Below, one piece after another: positions 7,597 through 17,230 of a stretch of DNA of 64,000 nt. The stretch comes from Salicibibacter cibarius (lineage in GTDB: Bacteria; Bacillota; Bacilli; Bacillales; Marinococcaceae): NCBI RefSeq assembly GCF_016495725.1, contig NZ_CP054705.1:3720001-3784000 (forward strand). The letters are read 5' to 3'. Within the stretch, counting starts at the first letter, position 1; the number at the start of each line of letters is the position of its first letter. Under the pieces are notes generated by a model, which had not been told where the DNA came from, did no database searches, and worked only from the letters and a program-made list of their open reading frames with translations. Both the position numbers and the translations under genes were made by a program.

Positions 7597-8733
7597 ATGC
7601 AAAACTGGTTTCATATTTTTCCGAAAAACACCGGGCTTAGTTTATATGCTTGGCTCATTTTTTGCCTTCTTCCTTTTTCATTTATTATTCATTCATCTTC
7701 TTCATTTGAAGTAACCATCGGCCTTGTTTTGTTGGTTCTGTTTTTCACCGCATACCGATTGTCTTTTATTAAAAGGGGCTGGACCGTTTACTTAACTTTA
7801 AGCATTGAAATGGTGATCAACATCGGGATGACGATGTATTTCGGTTATGTCTATTTCGCACTCTTTTTAGCTTTTTTCATTGGAAATATCCAAAATAAAG
7901 GCGGCTTTGTCACTTTATATGTGATTCATCTTACAACGACCATTTTTGCAATAACTGCCGGCTTTTTCCTGCAAAGCGAGACCTTTCTTATGCAATTGCC
8001 GTTTATTTTGATCAGCGTCATCGGTGTTATTCTTCTCCCCTTTGTTATATACAATCGAAATAAACGGGAACGTTTGGAGCATCAATTGGAAAACGCCAAT
8101 GAAAAGATTTCGCAACTCATGGTCGTTGAGGAACGACAGCGTATTGCCCGTGACTTGCATGATACACTAGGACAAAAACTTTCCCTCATTGGCTTTAAAA
8201 GTGATTTGGCCGGGAAATTATTCGACGTGAAACCCGAATCTGCCAAATCGGAAATCGAAGATATTCACCATACCGCGAGAACGGCTTTAAATGAAGTGCG
8301 TGAGATCGTTTCTGATATGAAAGGAACCAAACTGAAAGATGAAGTCAGCCATGCCCGGGAAATTCTTGAAGCGACTCACATTGACTTTACGATGACCGGC
8401 GATGCTGAGCTTAGCAACACGCCTTTACTCGTCGAAAATGTGTTAAGCATGTGCTTGAAGGAAGCGGTGACAAATATCGTGAAGCATAGCCAAGCCTCTC
8501 TATGTCATCTCTCCATCAAAGATTCTTCGAGTGAATTGGTGATGAAAGTCCGGGACAATGGCATTGGAATTCCTGCAAGCCAGAAAACGACGATGGAAAG
8601 CGGCCTTCAAGGGATGAAAGAACGTTTGGAGTTTGTAAATGGGAGCTTGAGCAAGGAGTCATCCAATGGCATGACATTAACGATAAAAGTGCCCCATGTT
8701 GTTCAACAATCAGAATTGGGGGAATCGCCATGA
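7597..8733 (+). CDS. desK: Membrane-fluidity sensor histidine kinase
   Basis: About five N-terminal transmembrane helices sense bilayer thickness. They are followed by a HisKA_3 dimerisation helix with the phospho-accepting histidine in ARDLHDTLGQ. Counting from the ATG at 7597 (preceded by GGGGAGGGG) this is His188, the same number as in B. subtilis DesK. The ATPase domain carries KEAVTNIVKHS (N box) and DNGIGI (G box). It phosphorylates or dephosphorylates DesR, whose gene overlaps its end by four bases. The 378-residue length is normal. Confidence 0.93.
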   Translation: MQNWFHIFPKNTGLSLYAWLIFCLLPFSFIIHSSSSFEVTIGLVLLVLFFTAYRLSFIKRGWTVYLTLSIEMVINIGMTMYFGYVYFALFLAFFIGNIQNKGGFVTLYVIHLTTTIFAITAGFFLQSETFLMQLPFILISVIGVILLPFVIYNRNKRERLEHQLENANEKISQLMVVEERQRIARDLHDTLGQKLSLIGFKSDLAGKLFDVKPESAKSEIEDIHHTARTALNEVREIVSDMKGTKLKDEVSHAREILEATHIDFTMTGDAELSNTPLLVENVLSMCLKEAVTNIVKHSQASLCHLSIKDSSSELVMKVRDNGIGIPASQKTTMESGLQGMKERLEFVNGSLSKESSNGMTLTIKVPHVVQQSELGESP

Positions 8734-9329
8734 TTCGAATTATTATTGCCGAAGACCAGCAAATGCTCCTCGGTGCGCTTGGATCTTTGCTTGACCTGGA
8801 AGAAGACATGAAAGTTGTAGATAAAGCGCGCAATGGCGAAGAAGCATTGGCTTTCGTGCGAAGCCATAAGCCCGATATTTGTATTATGGATATTGAAATG
8901 CCGGTCAAAAGCGGATTGGACGCCGCAGAAGAATTAAAGGATCATTCGTGCAAAGTCATCGTCCTCACCACTTTTGCCCGTGCCGGGTATTTTGAACGCG
9001 CGCGTAAAGCGGGAGTAAGCGGCTATTTGTTAAAAGATAGTCCGAGCGAGGATCTGGCAAACGCTATCCGGACCATTATGTCCGGCAGAAAAATATATGC
9101 ACCGGAACTTGTAGACATGGCTTATGACAATGAAAATCCATTAACAGAGCGCGAAACACAAGTGATCCAACTGATTGCCGACGGCAAAAACACAAAGGAA
9201 ATCGCACATCAGCTTTCGATTACGAGCGGCACTGTCCGCAATTACGTTTCCGTTATCTTGGATAAGCTCGATGTGAGCAATCGGATCGAAGCAATTGCCC
9301 GGTTTAAAGAGAAGGGTTGGTTTAAATAA
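8730..9329 (+). CDS. desR: NarL-family response regulator, activator of des
   Basis: A 199-residue regulator. The receiver domain has acidic residues at 8-9 and the phosphorylation site Asp54 in CIMDIEMP, the same position as B. subtilis DesR. The C-terminal LuxR-type helix-turn-helix reads LTERETQVIQLIADGKNTKEI. Overlap with desK (ATGA) implies coupled translation. The likely target is the dyad upstream of des at 6389-6402. Confidence 0.93.
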   Translation: MIRIIIAEDQQMLLGALGSLLDLEEDMKVVDKARNGEEALAFVRSHKPDICIMDIEMPVKSGLDAAEELKDHSCKVIVLTTFARAGYFERARKAGVSGYLLKDSPSEDLANAIRTIMSGRKIYAPELVDMAYDNENPLTERETQVIQLIADGKNTKEIAHQLSITSGTVRNYVSVILDKLDVSNRIEAIARFKEKGWFK

Positions 9330-9373
9330 GACGCAAGGATTTATGAAACAGTTCTTCCATGAGAATCGGGGTA

Positions 9374-9403
9374 TTTACATCCCTTTTGTACACAGGGTAT
9401 AAT
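9374..9403 (+). promoter_or_regulatory. Sigma-A-type promoter upstream of the sinR pseudogene
   Basis: TTTACA (9374-9379), an 18-base spacer and TATAAT (9398-9403) lie 40 bases before the sinR remnant. The promoter looks intact although the gene is not. Confidence 0.6.
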
Positions 9404-9442
9404 TAACGCGTATGTTGCAATTAAAATGGGATGTGTGTAGGT

Positions 9443-9775
9443 ATGCCTAATATTGGAGATAGAGTGAAAAAATAGCTGGACAAAGGCCTGTCATTATCAG
9501 AGGTCTCGGAACGTTCGGGAGTGGCGAAATCGTATCTAAGCTCACTAGAGCGCTCTCTTCAGTCGAACCCTTCCATTGATCCCGTTCAGAAAATTGCCGA
9601 TGTTCTAGGTGTATCCCTCGAAACATTAATTGTAGAGCATCAACCGATTACCGATGAACCGTTAGATCCCGAATGGTTAAAACTAGCGCAAGAAGCGATG
9701 AATTCGGGAATTAGCAAACCTAAGGGATTACATTGAATTAACAAAATGGAAAAAACGAAAACGAACAATAGAGGT
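9443..9775 (+). pseudogene. sinR: sinR-like transcription regulator, nonsense and frameshift mutations
   Basis: The reading MPNIGDRVKK is followed by an in-frame TAG at 9473-9475, then resumes as the SinR XRE-type helix-turn-helix (SLSEVSERSGVAKSYLSSLER) and the linker SNPSIDPVQKIADVLGVS. After GISKP near 9721 the frame stops at 9736. The SinI-interaction tail of SinR (RDYIELTKWKKRKR here) continues in another frame. Two independent lesions make this a pseudogene. In Bacillus SinR is the master repressor of biofilm genes. A GTG at 9521 could restart a fragment lacking part of the DNA-binding domain, probably non-functional. Confidence 0.85.
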
Positions 9776-9812
9776 AAAAAGAGTGCTGCACTCCAACACG
9801 GCACTCTTTTTT
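9776..9812 (+). terminator. Terminator after the sinR remnant
   Basis: AAAAAGAGTGC pairs with GCACTCTTTTTT across a short loop. It would work in both directions, ending both the sinR remnant and ytpA transcripts. Confidence 0.85.
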
Positions 9813-9829
9813 ATGTATTACATATATCC

Positions 9830-10615
9830 TCACAACCGCCCCAGCCGTTGCCAAATAAAATAAAGCATAAAACGAAAAACCTCTTCCCGCTCCGGCTCAC
9901 TGAAAATTTCGTGGTATAGTCCGCGCCATTCACGCAAAGCACGATCCTCAAGCCGCAACCGGTTGAACCATTCATGCGTTACCCGCTTATCAACGAGATA
10001 ATCTTCCCCCGATTGCAAGGTGAGCAACGGGACGTTCGGAAATTGGTAGGCATGTTCCAAACTCGTCTTCATCGCTTTCGCCAACTCTTGATACCAACGG
10101 ACGGTTACATGATGAACGTACAATTCATCTTTTAACAACTCTCTTTTCGTTTCTTCGTCTCGAGTCACTTGCTCCACACGGATCCCGGTTTTCATGCTAA
10201 ACGTTGGGATAACTTTGTGCAAGCCTCTGGCAAGCAATGTCGACCCTTTCTTCGGCGGATCATAGAGATGCAAACATGGCGAAGACAATATCACACCTCG
10301 AACAGGCAGTTGTTTTTCCATCATTGTTCGGATAACACCAAGGCCTCCAAGGCTATGCCCGAAAAGAAAGACGGGCAAATTGTAAACGGCTGCTTCTTTA
10401 TACCAATGATGAATGGAATCAATATATTGGTTAAAATGGTCAATATGCCCTCTTTTGCCTCGTGTCCTTCCGAAACCGGGAAGATCCCCTGCAACGACAT
10501 GAAAATGTTCTTTGTTTAATCGTTCAATGAGCCATTGATAGCGACCATAATGTTCCCCTGCTCCGTGAACGATAACAATGACACCGATCGGATTCTCACA
10601 TTTCCATATTCGCAT
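9830..10615 (-). CDS. ytpA: Alpha/beta hydrolase, YtpA-type (lyso)phospholipase
   Basis: 261 residues of the monoacylglycerol-lipase/lysophospholipase family. The nucleophile is Ser88 in GHSLGG, the oxyanion region is VHGAGEHYGRY, the acid is the Asp in SGEDYLVD and the base is the His in GLYHEIFSEPERE. Much of the sequence is close to B. subtilis YtpA, a phospholipase that produces the lysophospholipid antibiotic bacilysocin. No signal peptide is seen, so it acts inside the cell. It lies divergent from ytoA, as part of conserved ytp/yto synteny. Confidence 0.88.
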   Translation of the reverse strand: MRIWKCENPIGVIVIVHGAGEHYGRYQWLIERLNKEHFHVVAGDLPGFGRTRGKRGHIDHFNQYIDSIHHWYKEAAVYNLPVFLFGHSLGGLGVIRTMMEKQLPVRGVILSSPCLHLYDPPKKGSTLLARGLHKVIPTFSMKTGIRVEQVTRDEETKRELLKDELYVHHVTVRWYQELAKAMKTSLEHAYQFPNVPLLTLQSGEDYLVDKRVTHEWFNRLRLEDRALREWRGLYHEIFSEPEREEVFRFMLYFIWQRLGRL

Positions 10616-10722
10616 AATTGTTCTCCCTCCCTTGAATCAAAACATTCCCTTCCCTTATTACACCATATGTCGACAGCTTTTTCACGCCAAAAAATATGTG
10701 AAAGGTATGTATTTTCCATTTC

Positions 10723-10731
10723 TGATATAAT
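10723..10731 (+). promoter_or_regulatory. Extended -10 promoter for ytoA
   Basis: TGATATAAT is an extended -10 element (TGn followed by TATAAT) 50 bases before ytoA. No good -35 is seen, which is common for extended -10 promoters. An AAAGGAGG ribosome site follows. Confidence 0.5.
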
Positions 10732-10780
10732 CAACTGAAGGGGGAAACCCTTCTCACACATAGCAAAGGAGGCAAGCATA

Positions 10781-11302
10781 ATGATCATCTATCCGTATGA
10801 TGATAGACTCCCCGAAATTGCAAAAAGCTGTTATATCGCCGATGGTGTTGTCGTCACCGGCGATGTATCGATTGGGAGTGACAGCAGCATATGGTTTCAC
10901 ACGGTGATTCGGGGCGATGTCGCCCCAACCGTTATTGGCGATCGCGTCAATATACAGGATCAATGCATGCTTCATCAAAGTCCTGCACAACCTTTAACTA
11001 TTGAAGATGATGTTTCCGCCGGGCATCAAGTTGTGTTACACGGATGCACGATCCGGCAAAAAGCATTGATCGGCATGAAAGCAACAGTGCTCGATGGTGC
11101 CGAAGTTGGTGAAGAAGCGTTTGTCGCCGCAGGCGCACTCGTCACACCCGGAACGAAAATCCCGCCGCGCACACTCGCGATGGGAAGCCCGGCACGAGTC
11201 GTTCGTGACCTAAATGAGGATGATCTCGAGGAAATGAAACGTGTGCGCGAAGCATACGTAGCGCGCGGGAAAACCTATGCAAAAGCATCAAGGCAAACGT
11301 AA
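10781..11302 (+). CDS. ytoA: Gamma-carbonic-anhydrase-like hexapeptide-repeat protein
   Basis: A 173-residue left-handed beta-helix protein with repeated [LIV]GxxxxI hexapeptides. Metal-ligand histidines are present in the MLHQS and AGHQVVLHGC segments, matching the three zinc histidines of gamma-class carbonic anhydrases. The family includes YtoA/YrdA/PaaY; catalytic activity is unproven for most members. The start follows AAAGGAGG. It has the same neighbours as in B. subtilis (ytpA, metK nearby). Confidence 0.88.
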   Translation: MIIYPYDDRLPEIAKSCYIADGVVVTGDVSIGSDSSIWFHTVIRGDVAPTVIGDRVNIQDQCMLHQSPAQPLTIEDDVSAGHQVVLHGCTIRQKALIGMKATVLDGAEVGEEAFVAAGALVTPGTKIPPRTLAMGSPARVVRDLNEDDLEEMKRVREAYVARGKTYAKASRQT

Positions 11303-11329
11303 AAAAATACATAGAAAAGAGGGTAACAG

Positions 11330-12562
11330 ATGACGACATTCCAAGAGCAAATCGAAAGCTATGCAGATATCGCTTTAAACGTCGGCGTTAACATTCAAAA
11401 AGGGCAAACACTCTTCATACGTTCGCCATTGTTTGCCGCTGATTTCGTTCGCATCGTGGCGAAAAAAGCATACGAAGCAGGCGCAAAACACGTTCGTGTC
11501 GATTGGAGCGATGAAGAACTTACACGCTTAAAATTTGAGCTTGCTCCCGAAGAAGCGTTTTCCGAATTTCCGGACTGGCACGCGCGGGCAATGGAAGAGG
11601 AAGCGGAAAATAACGCCGCTTTTTTAACCATTACCGGCGGTGATCCCGACTTGCTGAAAGGGATTGACCCTGAAAGAGTTTCTACTGCCAATAAAACGAG
11701 CGGGAAAGCGATGGAAGGGTTTCGGAGCTACATTCAATCGGACAAAGTGAGTTGGTCCATCGTTGCCGTGCCTTCCGTAAAATGGGCAGAAAGAGTATTT
11801 CCGGAAGCTGAAGGGGAAGAGGCCGTCTCCAAACTCTGGCAAGCGATATTTGACGCAACCCGGGTGAACGAACCCGACGCTGTTACTGCTTGGCAGGAGC
11901 ATCTGAAAACGTTGGACGAAAAAATGGAAGCCCTAAACACTAAACATTTCCACGCTCTGCACTATACAGCGGAAGGAACCGATTTGACGATTGAACTCCC
12001 TGAAACGCACCTCTGGGCGTCCGGTGGAAGCGTCAGCAAAGCAGGCGTAAACTTCGTCGCCAACATCCCGACCGAAGAAGTTTTTACTGCCGCTAAGAAA
12101 AAAGGCGTAAACGGAAAAGTTTCCAGTAAAAAACCACTCAACTATGGGGGAACCTTGATCAGCGACTTTACGTTAACGTTTGAAAACGGGAAAGTGATCG
12201 ATTTTGAAGCAAAAGAAGGCGAAGAAACGTTGCAACGATTGCTGGAAGGCGATGACGGTGCTTCTTATATCGGAGAAGTTGCCCTTGTCCCACACCGTTC
12301 CCCCATTTCAGACACAAACATTATTTTCTTTAACACGCTGTTCGATGAGAATGCCTCCAATCATCTCGCTTTAGGGAGTGCCTACGCGTTCAACATTGAA
12401 GGCGGCAAGGACATGGAAAAAGAAGAATTGGAGGAAAAGGGCCTAAATACAAGCATCACCCATGTTGATTTTATGGTCGGAGATGCGGATATGGACATCG
12501 ACGGCATTCATAAAGACGGCACACAAGAGCCCGTTTTCCGAAACGGGGACTGGGCCTTTTAG
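11330..12562 (+). CDS. ampS: M29-family metallo-aminopeptidase
   Basis: A 410-residue cytosolic aminopeptidase (thermophilic aminopeptidase/AmpS family) that trims N-terminal residues from peptides. The sequence is collinear with M29 enzymes. The metal-binding C-terminal half includes GEVALVPHRSPIS (Glu and His ligands), NASNHLALGSAYAF and THVDFMVGDADMDIDG. GAGGGTAACAG precedes the ATG. It lies 28 bases after ytoA, so probably in the same transcript. Confidence 0.92.
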   Translation: MTTFQEQIESYADIALNVGVNIQKGQTLFIRSPLFAADFVRIVAKKAYEAGAKHVRVDWSDEELTRLKFELAPEEAFSEFPDWHARAMEEEAENNAAFLTITGGDPDLLKGIDPERVSTANKTSGKAMEGFRSYIQSDKVSWSIVAVPSVKWAERVFPEAEGEEAVSKLWQAIFDATRVNEPDAVTAWQEHLKTLDEKMEALNTKHFHALHYTAEGTDLTIELPETHLWASGGSVSKAGVNFVANIPTEEVFTAAKKKGVNGKVSSKKPLNYGGTLISDFTLTFENGKVIDFEAKEGEETLQRLLEGDDGASYIGEVALVPHRSPISDTNIIFFNTLFDENASNHLALGSAYAFNIEGGKDMEKEELEEKGLNTSITHVDFMVGDADMDIDGIHKDGTQEPVFRNGDWAF

Positions 12563-12670
12563 AAAAACTTGACTTATCGCCAAGGATGGCGAAAGTCAAA
12601 GTCTTTTCTGATAGTGTTAATAGCCAAAAAACACCGTTGGAACGAAACGTTCTCAACGGTATTTTTTCGC

Positions 12671-13885
12671 TTATTTCGCTTCCGCCACAAAAGCATCTTC
12701 TTTAAGCAACGCGGCTTTATCGGTACGCTCCCAAGGAAGATCAACATCCGTTCGTCCAAAATGGCCGTAAGCAGCGGTCTTACCATATATTGGACGCCGC
12801 AAACCTAGCATATGAATGATACCGGCCGGACGAAGATCAAAATGTTTCTCCACGAGTTGCAAAAGAATGCTCTCTTTCACTTTACCGGTTCCAAACGTAT
12901 CAATGGAAATGGAAACCGGGCGGGCGACGCCGATCGCGTAAGCAATTTGCACTTCACATTTTTTTGCAAGTCCGGCGGCAACAATATTTTTCGCGACATA
13001 CCTGGCTGCATAGGAAGCAGAGCGATCCACTTTTGTCGCGTCTTTCCCGGAAAAAGCACCTCCGCCATGGCGCGCGATGCCGCCATACGTATCTACGATG
13101 ATTTTCCTGCCAGTAAGCCCTGCATCTCCTTGCGGACCGCCAATCACAAATCGGCCGGTCGGATTAATAAAAATATTGGTTGCTTCGTCAATCAAATGCT
13201 CCGGAACCACTTCCAAGATAACGTTGGCCATTATTTCTTTTTCAAGCTTCGCCATCGTCACTTCCGATTGATGCTGTGCGGAAATAACGATCGTATCGAC
13301 ACGCAGCGGCCGGTTCCCTTCATCGTATTCAATTGTTACCTGCGTCTTTCCATCCGGACGCAAAAAAGGAATCGTCCCGTCTTTTCGCACTTTTGACAGA
13401 CGCCGGGCCAATTGGTGCGCCAAAAAAATCGGTAATGGCATATACTCTTCGGTTTCATCATCGGCATAACCAAACATTAAGCCTTGGTCTCCGGCACCGA
13501 TTGCCTCAATTTCTTCCTCGGACATTTTGCCTTCCCGAGATTCCAAAGCAGTGTTAACCCCTTGGGCAATATCGGGCGATTGTTCATCAATTGCGGTCAT
13601 CACTGCACACGTGTCGGCATCAAGTCCGAATTTTGCACGTGTATAACCGATATCTTTCAACGTATCCCTAGTAACCTTGGAAATATCGACATAGGTCGTC
13701 GTCGTAATCTCCCCTGTCACCAGGATCATTCCTGTATTTGCCACCGTCTCACAAGCAACGCGGGCATTTGGGTCTTTTTTTAATATTTCATCCAGAATCC
13801 GATCGGAAATCTGGTCACAAATTTTATCCGGATGGCCTTCCGTAACTGATTCAGACGTAAAAAGTCTGCGTCCATTCGCTTCCAT
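12671..13885 (-). CDS. metK: S-adenosylmethionine synthetase
   Basis: Makes SAM from methionine and ATP. The 404 residues carry the N-terminal [16 protein letters not shown] motif, the hexapeptide GAGDQG, and the P-loop-like [19 protein letters not shown]-type region in the C-terminal third. A strong ribosome site (AAGGAGGAGG complement) supports the start. It is preceded by a full SAM-I riboswitch and is divergent from pckA, the B. subtilis arrangement. Confidence 0.97.
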   Translation of the reverse strand: MEANGRRLFTSESVTEGHPDKICDQISDRILDEILKKDPNARVACETVANTGMILVTGEITTTTYVDISKVTRDTLKDIGYTRAKFGLDADTCAVMTAIDEQSPDIAQGVNTALESREGKMSEEEIEAIGAGDQGLMFGYADDETEEYMPLPIFLAHQLARRLSKVRKDGTIPFLRPDGKTQVTIEYDEGNRPLRVDTIVISAQHQSEVTMAKLEKEIMANVILEVVPEHLIDEATNIFINPTGRFVIGGPQGDAGLTGRKIIVDTYGGIARHGGGAFSGKDATKVDRSASYAARYVAKNIVAAGLAKKCEVQIAYAIGVARPVSISIDTFGTGKVKESILLQLVEKHFDLRPAGIIHMLGLRRPIYGKTAAYGHFGRTDVDLPWERTDKAALLKEDAFVAEAK

Positions 13886-13934
13886 CGTGCCTCCTCCTTC
13901 GATGATCTGTTCTATATGTGTAGTGGATGGATTT

Positions 13935-14099
13935 AAAAAAACCCCTGATTCCCGAGGGAAAAGGGGTCATCGTTCATCACCTTTTTCGCCTCTTATCTTG
14001 CAAAGCAGTGATCGCTTTGCCAGGTTGGCACCTTTCCCCGCCGGGGATGGTTGCTGGGCTTCCAAGGGCCTGTCCCTCCACCTACTCTTGATAAGAGCG
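13935..14099 (-). ncRNA. SAM-I (S-box) riboswitch upstream of metK
   Basis: Read on the minus strand it begins CTCTTATCAAGAG and contains the S-box core GGTGGAGGGAC, the GGAAGCCCAGCAACC block and AAGGTGCCAACC, and closes the P1 stem with GATAAGAG. A terminator hairpin (13935-13966, ACCCCTGATTCCC with GGGAAAAGGGGT) and a T run follow. SAM binding should favour the terminator and shut off metK, a classical feedback loop. Confidence 0.95.
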
Positions 14100-14261
14100 T
14101 ACCTTAATACCAGCCGCATCAAAGTCGCAATCATTATTTCCATATGATTTTAACACAGTCATGTCGAGAAATAAAGATATGGGATTAAGCTGTCAGGATA
14201 AACTCAAAGTACAACAATTTATTAATCGAAATAAGCTTCGTCTTTCCACTTAGTCATCCCC

Positions 14262-14577
14262 AAACTTTGATTCACTTGTTCCTCTCAGCATAGCTTGACC
14301 TCCGTTTGAGGGATTACTTTGGTTCACTTGTTCCTCTCAGTGTAGCCCGGCATCCGTTTGAGGGATTACTTTGGTTCACTTGTTCCTCTCAGCGTAGCTT
14401 GACTTCCGTTTGAGGGATTACTTTGGTTCACTTGTTCCTCTCAGCGTAGCCCGGCATCCGTTTGAGGGATTACTTTGGTTCACTTGTTCCTCTCAGCGTA
14501 GCTTGACTTCCGTTTGAGGGATTACTTTGGTTCACTTGTTCCTCTCAGCGTAGCCCGGCATCCGTTTGGGGGATTAC
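14262..14577. repeat. Six-copy 52-bp tandem array, family B, alternating ABABAB
   Basis: The GRTTCAC anchor falls at 14269, 14321, 14373, 14425, 14477 and 14529, each 52 bases apart. Every unit has TTGTTCCTCTCAG, a variable core and CCGTTTGAGGGATTACTT. CCTCTCAG and CTGAGGG-like arms form an imperfect hairpin. The core alternates strictly between TAGCTTGACYTCCG (A) and TAGCCCGGCATCCG (B), so the real duplication unit was probably 104 bases. It sits between metK and pckA and contains no gene. Confidence 0.95.
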
Positions 14578-15000
14578 TTGTGACCAGAATGTCCCCACCA
14601 AACGAAGATAGCGCTATTTCGAAAGGGCTCGGAAGCGAGATGTAATCCCCAAAATGAGGGAATAGATATTTTTGCGTCTCCGGCTCATCGACACAGTGCT
14701 TGTAGACGAGACCTTCATTAAGGTGTGCCAAAGAATGCGTGAATTTGATCGTCATCGGAAACACTATGGAGACCGAAAGGTACATGTTCATCTGTGTAGG
14801 GCTTCATAAACGGGGCATGGCGATCGAAAAACATTGTGTCATACGTGTTCGGGCACAGCACCATACACGATTCATGGTGACCGAAACGAACGACGAAACA
14901 GGATTTCGAACTCCGAGAAAGTGCTCCACACACACGTGACAACCTCGTCTGATTGATTTTCAAATTCCCAAGTAACATTTCATTCGCAGACACAAATTTT
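14578..15000. repeat. Gap with degenerate family A repeats
   Basis: ATGGAGACCGA (14766), ATGGCGATCGA (14817) and ATGGTGACCGA (14874) are decayed family A units at about 51- and 57-base spacing. I see no credible gene or structured RNA in the rest of this gap. Confidence 0.5.
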
Positions 15001-15016
15001 TTACATAAAAATAGTA

Positions 15017-15044
15017 TAGACTATATGATAAAATGTGTTATACT
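15017..15044 (+). promoter_or_regulatory. pckA promoter with CcpN-like operator
   Basis: A TATACT -10 (15039-15044) lies within TGTGTTATACT (15034-15044). That sequence fits the CcpN operator consensus TRTGHYATAYW as I remember it. TAGACT at 15017 is a weak -35. In B. subtilis CcpN represses pckA and gapB on glycolytic carbon sources, so the same gluconeogenic control is likely here. Confidence 0.6.
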
Positions 15045-15103
15045 AATTGCATCTAATCTTAATTACATGCCCTCAGCTTAGCACAGAAAGGATTTTGCCG
15101 ATT

Positions 15104-16687
15104 ATGAGTACCGTTTCATTTGTATCAGCCTTAGATCATCTTTTAAACCAAAGACAGGCCGAATTCGATCTTCCCGAGCCTAGATTAGTGGAAAGGGCAC
15201 TTGCACGCGATGAGGGCATTCTCACGAAAGCCGGTGCTTTTGCGGCGACGACGGGGGCATATACCGGCCGCTCTCCTAAAGATAAATTTATCGTCGATGA
15301 ACCTTCGATCCACGAAGACATCGACTGGGGACCGGTAAATGCGCCGATTGACCGTGACGTGTTTTCTGCGCTTTATCGCAAGGTGCTTCATTATCTTGGG
15401 CAACAAGAAGCGATTTTTGTTACCCACGGCTATGCCGGAAAAGATCAAAGTTATCGTTTGCCGCTCAAAGTTGTTAATGAATATGCGTGGCACAATTTAT
15501 TTGCCCGTCAATTGTTTATTCGTCCGGAAATCGGTGAAGATCCCGCTGCAGAGGATAGCTTCACCATCGTCTCCGCCCCCGGATTCAAAGCAGATCCAAA
15601 CGTAGATGGAACCCGGTCTGAAGCATTCGTTCTTATTTCTTTTGAAGAAAAAGTGATTCTCATAGGCGGTACGGAATATGCCGGCGAAATGAAAAAATCA
15701 ATTTTTTCCGTGATGAATTATCTTTTGCCTGCACGGGAAGTGATGCCGATGCATTGCTCGGCCAATACCGGAAAAGAAGGGGATGTCGCCCTATTTTTCG
15801 GTTTATCAGGAACAGGGAAAACAACGCTTTCCGCTGATCCCAATCGCTTTCTGATCGGAGATGACGAACACGGCTGGTCCGAAAACGGTATTTTTAACAT
15901 TGAAGGAGGCTGTTATGCAAAGACCATCAAGCTCTCCGAGGAAAAAGAACCGGACATCTACCATGCCATCCGTTTTGGAGCGGTCTTGGAGAACGTCGTC
16001 GTGGACGAAGACACGCGTATGCCGGATTATGATGACACGTATTACACAGAAAACACACGCGCTGCTTACCCGATTGAGCACATCGACAATATGCTTCCGC
16101 AGGGAAAAGCAGGCCATCCGAACACGATCATTTTCCTTACGGCTGACGCATTCGGCGTGCTCCCTCCAATCAGCAAATTGACGAAAGAGCAAGCAATGTA
16201 CCATTTTCTGAGTGGTTACACGAGTAAGCTCGCGGGTACGGAACGGGGCATTACCGAACCGGAAGCCACATTCTCCAGTTGCTTTGGCGCACCGTTTTTG
16301 CCACGTCACGCATCTGTATACGCAGAAATGCTTGGCGAAAAAATCGATACACATGACGCCAACGTTTTCCTTATCAACACCGGATGGACCGGCGGGAGCT
16401 ATGGAACGAGCGAGCGCATCGATTTGGCGTACACGAGAGCAATGGTGCAAGCGGCGCTTGAGGGAGAACTAAATCAGGTAGAATCCGTTATGGATCCTAT
16501 TTTCGGCCTCCATGTTCCCACTCGCTGCCCGGGTGTTCCCGACAACGTTTTACAACAACGTGAAACATGGAATGACCTGGAAGAGTACGAGCGAAAAGCA
16601 AAAGAGCTGGCCGCGAAATTCCACCGCAATTTTGAACGATTTACACATGTCCCGGAAAACATCCGAAATGCCGGGCCGCTTGTTTAA
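15104..16687 (+). CDS. pckA: Phosphoenolpyruvate carboxykinase (ATP)
   Basis: Converts oxaloacetate and ATP to PEP, CO2 and ADP, the first committed step of gluconeogenesis. From the ATG at 15104 (behind AGAAAGGA) it has 527 residues, the length of the B. subtilis enzyme. Motifs: [11 protein letters not shown] near the N-terminus, the substrate loop, kinase-1a [11 protein letters not shown], the metal-binding DDEHGW region, and [10 protein letters not shown]. The longer upstream frame has no ribosome site. Probably monocistronic, with its own terminator. Confidence 0.97.
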   Translation: MSTVSFVSALDHLLNQRQAEFDLPEPRLVERALARDEGILTKAGAFAATTGAYTGRSPKDKFIVDEPSIHEDIDWGPVNAPIDRDVFSALYRKVLHYLGQQEAIFVTHGYAGKDQSYRLPLKVVNEYAWHNLFARQLFIRPEIGEDPAAEDSFTIVSAPGFKADPNVDGTRSEAFVLISFEEKVILIGGTEYAGEMKKSIFSVMNYLLPAREVMPMHCSANTGKEGDVALFFGLSGTGKTTLSADPNRFLIGDDEHGWSENGIFNIEGGCYAKTIKLSEEKEPDIYHAIRFGAVLENVVVDEDTRMPDYDDTYYTENTRAAYPIEHIDNMLPQGKAGHPNTIIFLTADAFGVLPPISKLTKEQAMYHFLSGYTSKLAGTERGITEPEATFSSCFGAPFLPRHASVYAEMLGEKIDTHDANVFLINTGWTGGSYGTSERIDLAYTRAMVQAALEGELNQVESVMDPIFGLHVPTRCPGVPDNVLQQRETWNDLEEYERKAKELAAKFHRNFERFTHVPENIRNAGPLV

Positions 16688-16730
16688 AACCGTGCGAAAG
16701 GTTTTTGCCTTTCCTCGGTTTTTTCTTTTA
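16686..16730 (+). terminator. pckA terminator
   Basis: AAAACCG...AAAGG pairs with CCTTT...CGGTTTT, followed by a T run. It overlaps the pckA stop. Confidence 0.85.
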
Positions 16731-16839
16731 TCCTTTTAACTTCTCCGATATTACAGGTTTTGAGGGAAAAATTTTCGGCAGCCCTTACATAATGATAATA
16801 GTAAATGCATTTAATGCATTTAATGCACTTTAAGTTATA

Positions 16840-17230
16840 GAAGTGTGGTCTAACTCGGAGCAGCCGTCAAGGCCGAGAATCTAATGAAATGAAAATCTTC
16901 TGTCATCAATTGACCGGTTCGGATGACTAGTATATTCAATATGGGAGAAGATCACAAACAAAGCACGTTCTGCTTGGAAGTAAAAGTAACTGCGGATTAA
17001 ATCTACACAGAAAGTTAGAGTGGCTAGCAAACTTGGAGGCCAAAAGACTTTAAAACTGTTTACAAGGGAAAATGTGACGCGCCACCTTGTAAGTTAGTGG
17101 GAAAGGGACGAGAACAGCTATCAAAGAAGACCAACCATATTGGTTAAAACCGAAATTGGATTGGATGGAGGATTTAGAATTGCCGCATGAGTCCGTAGTA
17201 GCAAAGAGGAAAGGATAATGCCTTGCTAGT
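16840..17230 (+). other. Possible degenerate group II intron 5' region
   Basis: No open frame is visible. The stretch near 17170-17215 (GCATGAGTCCGTAGTAGCAAAG and surroundings) resembles domain sequences found ahead of the reverse transcriptase gene in some bacterial group II introns, recalled rather than searched. It runs straight into an IS200 transposase fragment, so it looks like stacked mobile debris. Identification is weak. Confidence 0.25.

Noticed and set aside
12812-13396. 194-codon frame opposite metK
   Set aside because: Antisense shadow of a highly conserved gene.
14262-14577. CRISPR array
   Set aside because: Regular repeats, but the units are contiguous with no unique spacers, the variable cores alternate between two types, and no cas genes are present.
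15806-16450. 214-codon minus-strand frame inside pckA
   Set aside because: Antisense shadow; pckA motifs on the other strand are complete.
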